A program made the position numbers and the translations under genes. Positions 45,584 through 55,104 of a stretch of DNA of 64,000 nucleotides are shown here, in pieces. This DNA comes from Bacteroidota bacterium (GTDB lineage: Bacteria > Bacteroidota > Bacteroidia > Cytophagales > Cytophagaceae), in the NCBI GenBank assembly GCA_023392125.1, contig JAEVZS010000002.1:186001-250000 (forward strand), written 5' to 3'. Position 1 is the stretch's first letter, and every line of letters starts with the position of its first letter. The notes below the pieces were generated by a model. That model was not told the DNA's origin and did not search any database. It worked only from the letters and a program-made list of their open reading frames with translations.

Positions 45584-46197
45584 TTTTCGTATTTGAAGTA
45601 CATCAATGTACCATACACAATATGCATTGCTCCAAAGCCCACAGCCCAGAACAATAAGCCGTATCCTGCATAAAAACAGGAAAGCATACCGAGCAGAATT
45701 TCAATATAAGCCAGATAACGGATATCGTCAAATGTATACTTGCTGCCGTTGAGCAGCGCGAGGCCATAAAACAGTAGCATCGCGGGTGCGACCAGCGCCG
45801 GAAGTCCATGATATAGCAGTGCCAGGCAGAAGAACCCTCCGGTAGCCAGCGGAATAGCTATATTGATAAGCAATCTGCGGCTTGTTTTATCCCAGATCCT
45901 CTGTCCTTTTCTCTGAGCTTGTCGTATGGTAAAAAAGATACCGGAAGCCAGCGCTCCTGTCAGGACTACTGCTGCATTGGCAAAAAAGAAGAAATATGTA
46001 TTCTGAAAGCCGGAATATGAAGGGGTTTCGTTGCGCAATTCAAAATCCAGGTACCACCAGGCTGCGGCAGCTCCTGCGAGGGCAAAAATCCCGGCAAAAA
46101 TCCCGGAAAGTCCGCTGAGGGAAATAAACCGGGATGATTTTTCCATCAGATTTCTTATTTCCCGGAGATCGCTCAAATGGTCGTTTACTGTTTCCAT
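45580..46197 (-). CDS. Multi-pass membrane protein paired with the winged-helix regulator
   Basis: A 205-aa protein. After a short N-terminal helix (NDHLSDLREIRNLMEKSSRF) come about six hydrophobic segments spanning residues 27-200. No known transport or enzyme motif is visible. Its fixed pairing with a DNA-binding protein suggests a shared regulatory or membrane-sensing role, which is inference. Confidence 0.75.
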   Translation of the reverse strand: METVNDHLSDLREIRNLMEKSSRFISLSGLSGIFAGIFALAGAAAAWWYLDFELRNETPSYSGFQNTYFFFFANAAVVLTGALASGIFFTIRQAQRKGQRIWDKTSRRLLINIAIPLATGGFFCLALLYHGLPALVAPAMLLFYGLALLNGSKYTFDDIRYLAYIEILLGMLSCFYAGYGLLFWAVGFGAMHIVYGTLMYFKYEK

Positions 46198-46320
46198 GTA
46201 AAAGTACTTTGTTTTTCAAAGTAAATAAATAGTGATTTATACTGCAAATTATTCTGGAAGAATTGTCTGAGACATGCGCTTTACAAGAGTCGGTAAAAAA
46301 AATATCCGGAATTTGTCACA

Positions 46321-46354
46321 AACAAAAGAGGCTGTCATTATTGACAGCCTCTTT
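46321..46354 (-). terminator. Intrinsic terminator of the GH9 gene
   Basis: A 13-bp perfect stem (AAAGAGGCTGTCA, 46325-46337, with its complement at 46342-46354) closes a TTAT loop. It lies 30 nt past the stop of the minus-strand GH9 gene. Confidence 0.85.
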
Positions 46355-46381
46355 GTGTTATATAATCCCTGAGGGAAAGTC

Positions 46382-48631
46382 TTATTTTTTGCCTTCTCCG
46401 GCCATGAGCGCTTCAATGGCAAAGGTCAGATACGTAAGCGGGGAGTTCCAGTTAATGGCAACCTCATTGGAAGCATAGCTGCACTCTTCGTCAATATAGG
46501 ACACGGCAGGCAGGTTGGAAGGATAAGGCTTCATACAACCTTCTTTGTCCTGCTGATCCGGATTGGGGCCGCCGGCAAGGAAGCCTGGTATTACCTCATC
46601 GATACCATCTGCCTCACAGGGGCGATGGTGCGGATTCCTGCTGTATTTGGTGCCGAATGCGGTTACGTAGCTGTATCCTGTTCCGTTCCTGCCAAGAATA
46701 TAATCGAGATTGGCGATTGCTGCGTCCAGATACTCCTTGTTTTTGGTAAGTCTGTATGCCTGAATCAATATGATACCCTGATTGGCGGCTACAGAGTTGC
46801 TGCCCCATACAAAATCACTTGTCTGATGGCCCATAGGAATGCCAAATTCTGATTTGGCAGCATGGTCTTTCAGTTTATTGGCTATAGAAAGCAAACGATC
46901 CTGAATAACTTTAAGGTCTTTTACTTCCTTTCCCTGATTGGACAGTGTGATCAGACCCAGCGTATATACATCCGGCCAGGCGGGCACTCCTGCCAGCTCG
47001 GATTCGCTGGCATAGCCTGCTTCGGTGTAATAATTTTTCTTTTTGGTAGTAACAAACAGCTCGGCAGCTGCCCAGTGGAATTCGTCCTTTACGTTTTTAT
47101 CTCCATACTCTCCGGTTACGATTGCAGGTTTGAAAGTCTGATTCATTTCATTCTGATCGTAATAGACAGCCGGATTTTTCCTGGCCCATTCATAGGCTTT
47201 GACAGAAGCTTTCAGGGTAGAGTCGGCAAGCCCCGGAAGCTGTTTGCTGTATTGCTTGAATACTCTGGAGGCCTGTGCCATCACAGCAGCAAAGTCAAGA
47301 GCAGCGGCAGTCGATTTTTTTACTACATAACGGGGCTCTTTGCTCTGATGCGGCATGATAGAACCATCAAAGCCGGGATTGGTTACTTTATGGTATACCC
47401 CTCCATCGTTAGGATCCTGCATGCTGAGCATCCAGCGTACATTGAAAAGGATTTCGTCAAGAAGATCGGGCAGGTTATTGCTGCTTTCCGGTATGTTGAC
47501 TGTTACGGTGTCCATAAACTTGGGAAAGTGCTCATACAGGGCAAGCATGGTATAGGTAGAGATACCGGAATTGACGATGTACTTGTTGTAATCGCCGGCA
47601 TCAAACCAGCCATATTTTGATACCAGTTTGGTTCCTTCCGGTCTTTTGGCGGTAGCCGCAGATGAATGCACCAGTACGGCAGTGTCAGGAAGTCCGGCCT
47701 TGCGTGCCCATTTGCCCGCATATTTTTCCTCCAGATCAATGTGGCTTCTCTGATAGTAATACGACTTGAGACTGGCTTTGCCCACCTCATGGATTACCTG
47801 AGGAGCAATGGTAAACGGATATGAATCGGCAAGTCCCTGTACTTTGATACGGTAGGTACCCGGAGTAGTCAGGGAAGTAAAATCAGCCAGCGAAGACGAC
47901 TCTTCGGAGTGTTTCCATACACCTTTTTTGTTCAGTTTTCCTTTGAATACTTCAGCGCCGGTTTCCGCGTTTACTACAGAAAACTCGGTGGCAGGAGCAT
48001 CGATTACCACGGCCGTTTTAGGTCCTTTGGGGTAATATCCGATCTGATTGAGACGGATATTGTCTTCCGGCCTTAATGGTGTTGCCTTGATGGTTCCGGC
48101 TTCCATTTGCTCACCGTTGGCATCAAGTATGTATGCTTCCAGTGCATCATACCAGGCTGTTCCTGATACATTGCCCAATGCTACCTGTATTTTGGCGCTG
48201 AACGCGCCGGAAGGAATATTGTAAGTACGTTCGTATTTTCTCCAGTCTCTGCTTCCGAAAGACTCAGCTGTTACCGGGGGGTATCCGCCGGTCTGCTTGC
48301 TGTTGGCATCGTAAAACTCCACTCCTATCCTTGCTTTCTCAAACGGGCGTTGTCCTCTGGATACGGAATCTACCTTCATCCAGCCGCTAAGCTTGAGCTT
48401 TTTGGCTCCTTCAGGTAATACGATGATCTGATCGCTTCCGCTCCATTTAGGTGCGATATTATGGACTCTGAGAGCATATTTGCCATCCTGGGCCTGTTCA
48501 GTGCGGACTCCGCCCCAGTGATTCCAGCCACCTTCTTCTTCAAAACCGGGATTTTTCAATACGTTCTGACCATATACCGAGCCAATAAGAGGTGTAAGCA
48601 CGGCAAGGACACCTACAAATTTAGATTTCAT
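46382..48631 (-). CDS. Secreted GH9 glycoside hydrolase (endoglucanase type)
   Basis: A 749-aa protein with a signal peptide (about residues 1-21, ending VYGQ). An N-terminal CBM-like beta domain (about 25-170) is followed by an Ig-like CelD_N domain (about 190-280) and a GH9 catalytic domain (about 290-745). The catalytic region has GWFDAGDYNKY with the base pair Asp344/Asp347, the HHRPC block and the acid Glu723 in ASNEVAINWN. GH9 enzymes cut beta-1,4-glucans such as cellulose. There is no T9SS tail, so it is probably periplasmic or exported by another route. It ends in a strong terminator and is transcribed alone. Confidence 0.93.
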   Translation of the reverse strand: MKSKFVGVLAVLTPLIGSVYGQNVLKNPGFEEEGGWNHWGGVRTEQAQDGKYALRVHNIAPKWSGSDQIIVLPEGAKKLKLSGWMKVDSVSRGQRPFEKARIGVEFYDANSKQTGGYPPVTAESFGSRDWRKYERTYNIPSGAFSAKIQVALGNVSGTAWYDALEAYILDANGEQMEAGTIKATPLRPEDNIRLNQIGYYPKGPKTAVVIDAPATEFSVVNAETGAEVFKGKLNKKGVWKHSEESSSLADFTSLTTPGTYRIKVQGLADSYPFTIAPQVIHEVGKASLKSYYYQRSHIDLEEKYAGKWARKAGLPDTAVLVHSSAATAKRPEGTKLVSKYGWFDAGDYNKYIVNSGISTYTMLALYEHFPKFMDTVTVNIPESSNNLPDLLDEILFNVRWMLSMQDPNDGGVYHKVTNPGFDGSIMPHQSKEPRYVVKKSTAAALDFAAVMAQASRVFKQYSKQLPGLADSTLKASVKAYEWARKNPAVYYDQNEMNQTFKPAIVTGEYGDKNVKDEFHWAAAELFVTTKKKNYYTEAGYASESELAGVPAWPDVYTLGLITLSNQGKEVKDLKVIQDRLLSIANKLKDHAAKSEFGIPMGHQTSDFVWGSNSVAANQGIILIQAYRLTKNKEYLDAAIANLDYILGRNGTGYSYVTAFGTKYSRNPHHRPCEADGIDEVIPGFLAGGPNPDQQDKEGCMKPYPSNLPAVSYIDEECSYASNEVAINWNSPLTYLTFAIEALMAGEGKK

Positions 48632-48811
48632 AAGTAAGTTTAAAATGAGGTTTAACTATAAATATTCCTAAAGATGCTAAGTAAAGTAAAATTCGAAGAA
48701 AGAAAAAATCTTACCTGCTTAAATATGGCCGGAAATGCCTTTGAAAAGTAAATTACGGAAAGAAAAGATTGAAAGGGAAAGGAAGATGGAAAAAACGAAA
48801 TTGTATGAGAA

Positions 48812-49063
48812 TCAGCATTGAGGAAGGCGGATCCGGTCTGCGTAGAACTTCATGCGACTATGCTGCTTTTCCATTATTTCTACTTTTTCTATCCTGTCCT
48901 GACAGTGGTGATAAAATACCTCAACGTAGAAGTTGTTGAGAATATAGAGGTTGACTTTGTACTGATAGTAACGGATATCCATAAGAAAGGTACCTCCCAT
49001 GTACAGATGTCGGATCCGGTTTTTCAGCGAAAGCGCTTTAAAGTCATTTTCAGATATATTCAT
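48812..49063 (-). CDS. Small hypothetical protein
   Basis: An 83-aa protein rich in Tyr, with DIRYYQYKVNLYILNNFYVE and FYHHCQDRIEKVEI. It looks like a real small conserved Bacteroidota protein rather than a chance frame, because of its regular beta-strand pattern and its separate position. An overlapping frame on the other strand is less protein-like. Function is unknown. Confidence 0.6.
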   Translation of the reverse strand: MNISENDFKALSLKNRIRHLYMGGTFLMDIRYYQYKVNLYILNNFYVEVFYHHCQDRIEKVEIMEKQHSRMKFYADRIRLPQC

Positions 49064-49126
49064 AGCTTTTGATGAGTTGATCTGAAGTAAGATACGTTTT
49101 TTTACCTAGACTGAAAAACAGGCCTT

Positions 49127-49834
49127 TTAAAATGCTCTGCCAAGTGAAATTTGCGAAACATGATTGATGCTGTTGAGATCTTTGTACAGATCTTCTATGC
49201 GTACCTTGACAGAGATCTGAACGTACATTTCCATTTTGGTTTTTTTCTTGTCTCTTGATTGCAGAACGTTAACAGACTGGGTGATAATTTTATATTTTTT
49301 TAATATGGCAAACACCCTGTCACTTTCGATTTTGGTTGACGAAAAGCTGATTTGCAATACTTTTAATACATCTTCGTGAAAGAAGCGCTGTTCAATTTTT
49401 CGGAGAAAAATCAGGACAAAAAGGATAAATAAGGTAGCAAGTATTGCTCCTTTGTACATACCGGCGCCGATGGCCAGCCCGATGGCAGCAACCATCCAGA
49501 TAGTTGCTGCGGTGGTAAGTCCGCGGATGCTGCCGCCCAGACTAAAGATGGCGCCTGCTCCCAGAAAACCGATACCGGATACTACCTGTGCCGCAATTCT
49601 GCCGGGATCCCCGTTCTGAAAGTCGGGAAAAGTCTGAGGTATAAATATGGAAATAAGCATAAGCAGCGTCGAACCCATGCAAATGATGACATGAGTACGA
49701 AGACCTGCCTGCTGTTTCCTGTTTTCCCGCTCCCAGCCGATCAGTCCTCCCAGAATCATGCTGAGCACCAGTCGGATGCTGATCGTTTGTGTGTCGATCT
49801 CTGTCTGCCCGTTGATAAAATCAAATAGTTCCAT
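49127..49834 (-). CDS. MgtC/SapB-family membrane protein
   Basis: A 235-aa protein with four to five membrane segments. The family motif is visible in MILGGLIGWERENRKQQAGLRTHVIICMGS and in GIGFLGAGAIF. A soluble C-terminal ACT-like domain (about 150-235) follows. The family is linked to magnesium homeostasis and survival under acid or low magnesium, but its exact role is disputed. It is a single gene here. Confidence 0.92.
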   Translation of the reverse strand: MELFDFINGQTEIDTQTISIRLVLSMILGGLIGWERENRKQQAGLRTHVIICMGSTLLMLISIFIPQTFPDFQNGDPGRIAAQVVSGIGFLGAGAIFSLGGSIRGLTTAATIWMVAAIGLAIGAGMYKGAILATLFILFVLIFLRKIEQRFFHEDVLKVLQISFSSTKIESDRVFAILKKYKIITQSVNVLQSRDKKKTKMEMYVQISVKVRIEDLYKDLNSINHVSQISLGRAF

Positions 49835-50017
49835 GTCCTACAGTCCGTAAAAGTATTCTTAAAACGACTTGTCCCGGTGGTTGTTTTTCCAATCAATTAC
49901 GGGATGCCAAGCCAAATGTTCTCCTGAAACATACAAAATAGATTCAGGCATCTGAAAGCAGGACGGAATGCTGCCGAAACATGATTATTATCTGGCATCA
50001 GGGACCAGATTGCTGTT

Positions 50018-50467
50018 TTATTTGATAACGCGTACCTCGATCGCGTTGGGGCCTTTAGGAGTATCTTTGACCATAAAGGAGACTTTATCTCTGAGCTTGA
50101 CACGGTCGATAAGCCCGTTGATATGAACAAATAAGGTCTCCTGGCTTTCAAGATCTTTTATGAATCCGAACCCTTTGTCGTCATTGAATGATAAGACTAC
50201 TCCCTGCCGCGGAGTTTCGGGTTCCGGTTCCGTGCGGCTGACGCTGATCTGTATCTCTTCCAGCGCTATTTCTTTCTTGACACCCTGCTCCGGCGGTCTG
50301 GAGGTAATATTGCCGTTTTCATCCACATAGGCAATCATATCCTCAAAGCTGGTGCTTTTGCCGGACGATTCTTTTCGTGCTTTTTTCTTTTCGTCTTTTT
50401 CCTTCTTCTTTCTGAGTTTCTGCTTTTCTTTTTCTTTTTTGTTAAAGGTTTCTCTTGATTTTGCCAT
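50018..50467 (-). CDS. Cold-shock-domain protein with basic N-terminal extension
   Basis: A 149-aa protein. Residues 1-37 are almost all Lys/Glu/Arg (KKEKEKQKLRKKKEKDEKK). Residues 85-149 form a cold-shock domain with the RNA-binding GKGF-like DDKGFGFIKD and LFVHINGL. It probably binds RNA or single-stranded DNA. The basic arm, common in Bacteroidota versions, should strengthen nucleic-acid binding. Confidence 0.9.
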   Translation of the reverse strand: MAKSRETFNKKEKEKQKLRKKKEKDEKKKARKESSGKSTSFEDMIAYVDENGNITSRPPEQGVKKEIALEEIQISVSRTEPEPETPRQGVVLSFNDDKGFGFIKDLESQETLFVHINGLIDRVKLRDKVSFMVKDTPKGPNAIEVRVIK

Positions 50468-50907
50468 TCTTTTGAGTGAGAGTTATGCTTTGAGTAATAA
50501 AATAGTTTTGTGCCAAATCTGAATTACACGATTTATGAATATCGGGCAGGCAGTATGAATGCCCGGCAATGCTTCGTTTTTTAATACCGGCAGGTAAAAT
50601 CCGATTGTAATCCGGTATAAAAAACAAACTCTTTTGTGCAGATATGTAACAAATAAATACCGGAGTGCTTTTAGGACAGGTACTATAATTGATCGGCAAT
50701 ATGTTATACAAAGAAACAAATAAATAGTGAATGTTCCTATTGCTTTTATCTGCATATTGGAAAACTGTGATCCGGATATTTAGTTTATGTTTTTATGAAA
50801 TCAGCTTGGCCAGACAGTTTTCAGGGTGGCAGAATCAGCTTGTGTAACAAATCGCAAGCCCGGATGGTTGGGATAGAAGGTAGTATAAACAGATTAGCTG
50901 AATTAAT
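50468..50907. other. Divergent intergenic region between the cold-shock and dps genes
   Basis: About 440 bp containing both promoters and probably a long 5' leader for the cold-shock gene, as is usual for such genes. I see no gene, repeat or RNA family I can name. Confidence 0.4.
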
Positions 50908-51411
50908 ATGAAAACTCAGGATATCGGAAAATACGGTAGCAGAGAAGCAGCAGAGCGTGTTCCTTCTGCACAGATCAAGAAAAAACCAACAGTGCAGGAT
51001 TTGCAGGATACCCTGTATGAGCTGATTTCGCAGAAATTTGCTGTTCATCAGGCACACTGGAATGTGCAGGGACCTCTGTTTGCCTCGCTGCATGAGCTGT
51101 TTGAGACGATGTACAAAGATCTCGAAAAACTGATTGACGAGGTGGCAGAACGAAAAGTAATTATCGGGGAAGCTGCAGACGGCAGACCGGAAGCGGTAGC
51201 TGAGCACGTAAAACTGACAAAATTTCCTACGGGAACTATTTCGGACAAGCAGTCGCTTGATGTGCTGACGGCGCGTTATCTTGAATTCTCGGACAATCTG
51301 GCCCAAAGGCTGGAGCAAACCGGAGAAACGGATATTACTACTCAGGATATTCTGATCAAGGTAAAGCGGATCGTGGATATGCATTTGTGGCAGCTGAGAG
51401 CATGTAACTAA
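50908..51411 (+). CDS. dps: Dps-family DNA-protection/ferritin-like protein
   Basis: A 167-aa protein with the Dps four-helix pattern and ferroxidase residues in HQAHWNVQGPLFASLHELFETMYKDLEKLIDEVAER (His and the later Asp/Glu). Dps stores iron, detoxifies peroxide and protects DNA in stress. The N-terminal 25 residues are basic and flexible, possibly for DNA contact. A terminator follows. Confidence 0.92.
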   Translation: MKTQDIGKYGSREAAERVPSAQIKKKPTVQDLQDTLYELISQKFAVHQAHWNVQGPLFASLHELFETMYKDLEKLIDEVAERKVIIGEAADGRPEAVAEHVKLTKFPTGTISDKQSLDVLTARYLEFSDNLAQRLEQTGETDITTQDILIKVKRIVDMHLWQLRACN

Positions 51412-51445
51412 GAAGTGTAACTGCTTGCAGAAACATCAGATAATA

Positions 51446-51482
51446 CGGCAGAGGACACCCGGTCCCCTGCCGCATTTTTTTC
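51446..51482 (+). terminator. Intrinsic terminator of dps
   Basis: GGCAG and CTGCC with inner GGAC/GTCC arms form a stem that ends just before CATTTTTTT. Confidence 0.75.
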
Positions 51483-51585
51483 TTATTTCTGTACGGTGAA
51501 ACCAGTCAGGAGCAATCCGGTGTTGATATTGCATAAAGGCAGTCTGAAAAAAAGATTGCCGGCGGATAAAAAACGAGAGATAGCT

Positions 51586-52428
51586 ATGTCAAGACCGGAA
51601 TATATAGAAGTGGAAGATAATGTAAATCTGCATGTAGTAGATTATGGAGAGGGGCCTACGGTAGTATTTGTACACGGGTGGCCGCTGAGCAATGCCATGT
51701 TTGAATATCAGTATAGTACGCTGGCACGTCAGGGTTTGAGAGTAGTTGGTATTTCGCTGCGCGGATACGGGTTGTCAGATAAGCCCTATGGAGATTATTC
51801 CTATGATCGGCACGCGGATGATCTTAAATGTGTTTTTGAGCAGATTGCGATTGTGGAAGATGCTGTCCTATGCGGGTTCTCCATGGGGGGAGCTGTTGCT
51901 TTGCACTATGCTGTCAAATACGAAGGCTGCCATATTACCAGGCTGGCGCTGGCCGGAGCCGCGTTGCCGGTATGGACCCGCAGAGACGGTTTTGATGCCG
52001 GGCACAAACTGAGTGAAGTCAACGATTTTATAGAACTGAACAATACGAACAGGCCTGAGCTGTTTAAAGAGTTTGGTAAGATATTTCCGGCAGAGGAGAG
52101 TGCTTTGCCGGCTGGTATAGCTGACTGGCTCAATACTATACATTTGCAGTCATCGGGCTATGCAACCGAGCAGGGACTTATTGCTCTTCGTGACACGGAT
52201 CTGAGAGAGGCTGTCGAAATGGTTTCGATGCCTACGCTGATCCTGCATGGCAAAAAAGACAAAATATGTCCTTTTGCATTTGCAGAATATATACATGAGC
52301 ATATTCCGGAATCGGAGCTTGTATCCTTTGAAAACAGCGGACATGCTCTGTTTTATGAAGAGTTGGATAAGTTTAATGAAGAAATTGTACGTTTTGCGAA
52401 AAGTGAAGTAGAGCAAACTGTAGAATAG
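51586..52428 (+). CDS. Alpha/beta hydrolase (haloperoxidase-like)
   Basis: A 280-aa alpha/beta hydrolase. It has VVFVHGWPLSN (oxyanion loop), RGYGLSDKP, the nucleophile elbow GFSMGGA, LHGKKDKICP with the Asp and NSGHALFYEE with the His. The pattern fits the non-haem chloroperoxidase/arylesterase group. The frame is open 30 codons upstream, but MSRPEYIEVEDN at 51586 is preferred because it starts the domain and has GAGAGA before it. Confidence 0.87.
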   Translation: MSRPEYIEVEDNVNLHVVDYGEGPTVVFVHGWPLSNAMFEYQYSTLARQGLRVVGISLRGYGLSDKPYGDYSYDRHADDLKCVFEQIAIVEDAVLCGFSMGGAVALHYAVKYEGCHITRLALAGAALPVWTRRDGFDAGHKLSEVNDFIELNNTNRPELFKEFGKIFPAEESALPAGIADWLNTIHLQSSGYATEQGLIALRDTDLREAVEMVSMPTLILHGKKDKICPFAFAEYIHEHIPESELVSFENSGHALFYEELDKFNEEIVRFAKSEVEQTVE

Positions 52429-52524
52429 TCTCAGTATACGCAAGGATTCGTTTAAAAAACAGGAGGCAGAGTGTGAATAACATTACACATTATGGTTTTT
52501 CCCTGATTCGGGTATCCTGTATAG

Positions 52525-52560
52525 CAAAACTCCAACCGGGTAATTCCGGTTGGAGTTTTG
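52525..52560. terminator. Bidirectional intrinsic terminator
   Basis: A 15-bp perfect stem, CAAAACTCCAACCGG (52525-52539) with its complement at 52546-52560, closes a 6-nt loop. It lies between the convergent hydrolase and xylanase genes and can end both transcripts. Confidence 0.9.
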
Positions 52561-52586
52561 CTCATATAAAGGCGCAAGACCTGTAC

Positions 52587-54869
52587 TCAATCAGCTATGA
52601 TGATTTTCTTCGTCAATAATAGGTCTGAGCTCTGTCTGATCATCAGCAAATACGTCCCTTTCGCCAATCCCAGGACATTCAATCTCGCCTTATTCCCTTG
52701 TATTCTCACAGGCAATGTTACTTCTTCCCCCATTGCGTTTGTTATTCTGAATATGGCGCCGGTAAGGTCCGATTCTGTTTCAACCATAACTTCCTCTCTG
52801 GCTGGTACCGGATATACTTTATCAGACGTAGCATGTCCGAAAGCCTGTATTCCTGTAGCCATATCGACGATTATTGCAACAGGAGAAGATATGCTGCTAC
52901 AGCCGGACTCGTTAGTAACTTCTACTGTATAGTTTCCTGCGGTGCTTGCTGTATAGGAAGGACCGGAACCGACTTCTGTGTCTCCGTTATACCACGTATA
53001 GGTCAGACCTGCTTCTTGTGCAGCATCCAGGGATACGACTTCACCATCTGCTATCGTGGTGTGTCCGTCAACAGATATGATCGCTTCGGGCCGTGGATTT
53101 ACTATAACTGAAACCATCGTCCGCTGACTTTCACATCCGGCAATCGTTTGTGAAACATAATAATTTGTTGTACCCGTCAAATCAGTCTCCGGAACCGGCG
53201 CAGAGGCTAAAGCAGTCCCCTCTGTCGCTGCCATATACCATTTTAATGCGAGGCCCGTGGCTGTCAAAGATTCAGGAGCATCGCCCTGACAATATACGAC
53301 AGGCGAAGCCACAGGTTCGGGAGTAGCGCATGGCAACAATCCCCGCAGGATGGCAGTGCCATACAGGGAAGGGTTCCGCCATGCCTCATCTGTATCTGCG
53401 TGCCAGGATAGCTTTCCGTCGCGATCTTCCCCGTCATCGTCATCATTGACCATAAACTCGATCCCCAGTAGCTTGCCGATGGCAGGAGTACCCTGGACAT
53501 TTGTCCATGGAATCCGGACTTCAACGACATAGCCGTCGGGACGATCTGCTATTTTATATATAATTCCATCGCTTGAGCGTGCCGCCGGAATCGTTCCTAC
53601 AGCTGTTCCGTCATTCCATCCGAAAGAATATTGCACCTCTTTGTCGCCATAGGTGGTCGCCTTGTCATTATTGATATCCACATATATTTCTATGCCGTCA
53701 TCATCATAGACATTTCTGCTGTCATTTATCTTTACATCATCCGTAATATCGGCTAATACGTACAAATAAGCATCGTCCCACAAAGCTTTAAACTCTCCGG
53801 AGAGATCCGCATTATTGGCAACCTCTCCTACTATCAGTTTTGTCATGCGGGCGGGGATAATGCTTGCGTTTTCCCATACTGCTTCCGGTATACCGTCAAT
53901 ATTGACAGGAGTGGCTGCTTTGTAGATCTCATATCTGTTCGAAACCCGGACAGTAATCTCGGCTCTGGCTCCTTCGCATCCGTTTAATGTCTGGGACACA
54001 TAGTATCTGGTAGTTCCCTCGGTAGCGGTAGACGGAGTCGGAGCTTCGGCCAGCGGGATGGTTGTGATATTGTCGGTATACCATTTTAAGGACGTTCCTG
54101 TGGCCGTCAACCGGGCAGCCTCCTCTCCCACTGCATAATCAAAGAAGCGTGTAGTAACCGGCTCAGGTGTAGCACAGGCAGCACATTCGCTCACTGTAAC
54201 ATCAGAGCTTCCGGTACTCTGGTAGCCTTCCGACAGCATGATCTGATAATCCCAGGTAGTCCCCAGATACATGCCTTTAGACTCCCATGCGGCTACGTGA
54301 TTGGCAAAGGTCACCGTACCGCTTAGTCTCTTTGATGTGCGGACACTCCAGTATTGCTGAAAAGTTGCGGTTCCTACTATGGAAGGCTGCTCTGTTCTTG
54401 TCGTCTCATAGATCTCATATGTTCCGTCATCGCTGGTAAAAGTTCCTTTGGAGGTTGCTCCGGGTGGTCTCCAGCTTCCCCAGGATTCAACGATATAATA
54501 CTCTATCAGCGGATCTTTTGTCCAGCCATATACGGCAAAATACCCGTTGCTGCCCCCGTCGAAAGTACCTGAAAAACAAATAGCCCGGTCAGCGCTTCCT
54601 TTAGCCCAGCCTTTTCCGGCCGTAAAGTTACCGATGTTGATCCATGTCGTACTGTAATTGCCACCGGGACCTAGGGTCATGGATGCTGATCCGCTGGCGC
54701 CGTCATTCCAGAACGAATAAAAATAGCCATCGTGGGAGCTTTGTATATTATCGACGATCGTCTGTGCATCGGTTGCTCGCGGAACAAGTAAAAACGCGCA
54801 TAAAAATCCTGTTAACGATAATGTATCGCGCGTGTTTCTATACAATTGTATCAGTTTTGTCATACACAT
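52587..54869 (-). CDS. Secreted GH11 xylanase with CBM9-like module and T9SS tail
   Basis: A 760-aa multidomain enzyme. A signal peptide (about 1-35) precedes a GH11 xylanase domain (about 37-230). Catalytic Glu123 is in PLIEYYIVESWG and Glu214 in MLSEGYQSTGSS, both at the family positions. An Ig-like domain (about 235-325) is followed by a CBM9-like carbohydrate-binding module (about 330-535, ATPVNIDGIPEAVWENA and EIYVDINNDK), two more Ig-like domains and a C-terminal type IX sorting domain (about 685-760, VYPVPAREEVMVE; GTYLLMIR). It should be exported by T9SS and released or attached at the cell surface to cut beta-1,4-xylan. Confidence 0.95.
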   Translation of the reverse strand: MCMTKLIQLYRNTRDTLSLTGFLCAFLLVPRATDAQTIVDNIQSSHDGYFYSFWNDGASGSASMTLGPGGNYSTTWINIGNFTAGKGWAKGSADRAICFSGTFDGGSNGYFAVYGWTKDPLIEYYIVESWGSWRPPGATSKGTFTSDDGTYEIYETTRTEQPSIVGTATFQQYWSVRTSKRLSGTVTFANHVAAWESKGMYLGTTWDYQIMLSEGYQSTGSSDVTVSECAACATPEPVTTRFFDYAVGEEAARLTATGTSLKWYTDNITTIPLAEAPTPSTATEGTTRYYVSQTLNGCEGARAEITVRVSNRYEIYKAATPVNIDGIPEAVWENASIIPARMTKLIVGEVANNADLSGEFKALWDDAYLYVLADITDDVKINDSRNVYDDDGIEIYVDINNDKATTYGDKEVQYSFGWNDGTAVGTIPAARSSDGIIYKIADRPDGYVVEVRIPWTNVQGTPAIGKLLGIEFMVNDDDDGEDRDGKLSWHADTDEAWRNPSLYGTAILRGLLPCATPEPVASPVVYCQGDAPESLTATGLALKWYMAATEGTALASAPVPETDLTGTTNYYVSQTIAGCESQRTMVSVIVNPRPEAIISVDGHTTIADGEVVSLDAAQEAGLTYTWYNGDTEVGSGPSYTASTAGNYTVEVTNESGCSSISSPVAIIVDMATGIQAFGHATSDKVYPVPAREEVMVETESDLTGAIFRITNAMGEEVTLPVRIQGNKARLNVLGLAKGTYLLMIRQSSDLLLTKKIIIAD

Positions 54870-55104
54870 GGTTTAACAATAATGAACTATATATCAAAAT
54901 AGGATTTTTATACTACTTAATGTGATCCGGAAAAGCAAATAAAAAACTGATTTTGATTAATAGCTCACGCCTGATACAACTATTTTAGGTATTTTCCGGT
55001 ATCCTGTATACTCAAAACTATGCTCTTCAAGTGTTGCTCAGTCATCCGTAAGGAAACTCCCGGTCTGCATTCCGAAACCGTCGCAAACCGGAGTTCAGTT
55101 TCAA

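Noticed and set aside
46862..47620. 252-codon plus-strand frame inside the GH9 gene
   Set aside because: Antisense shadow of the glycoside hydrolase, no domain features.
48818..49072. 84-codon plus-strand frame opposite the small hypothetical gene
   Set aside because: The minus-strand product has a more regular protein pattern; both cannot easily be real.
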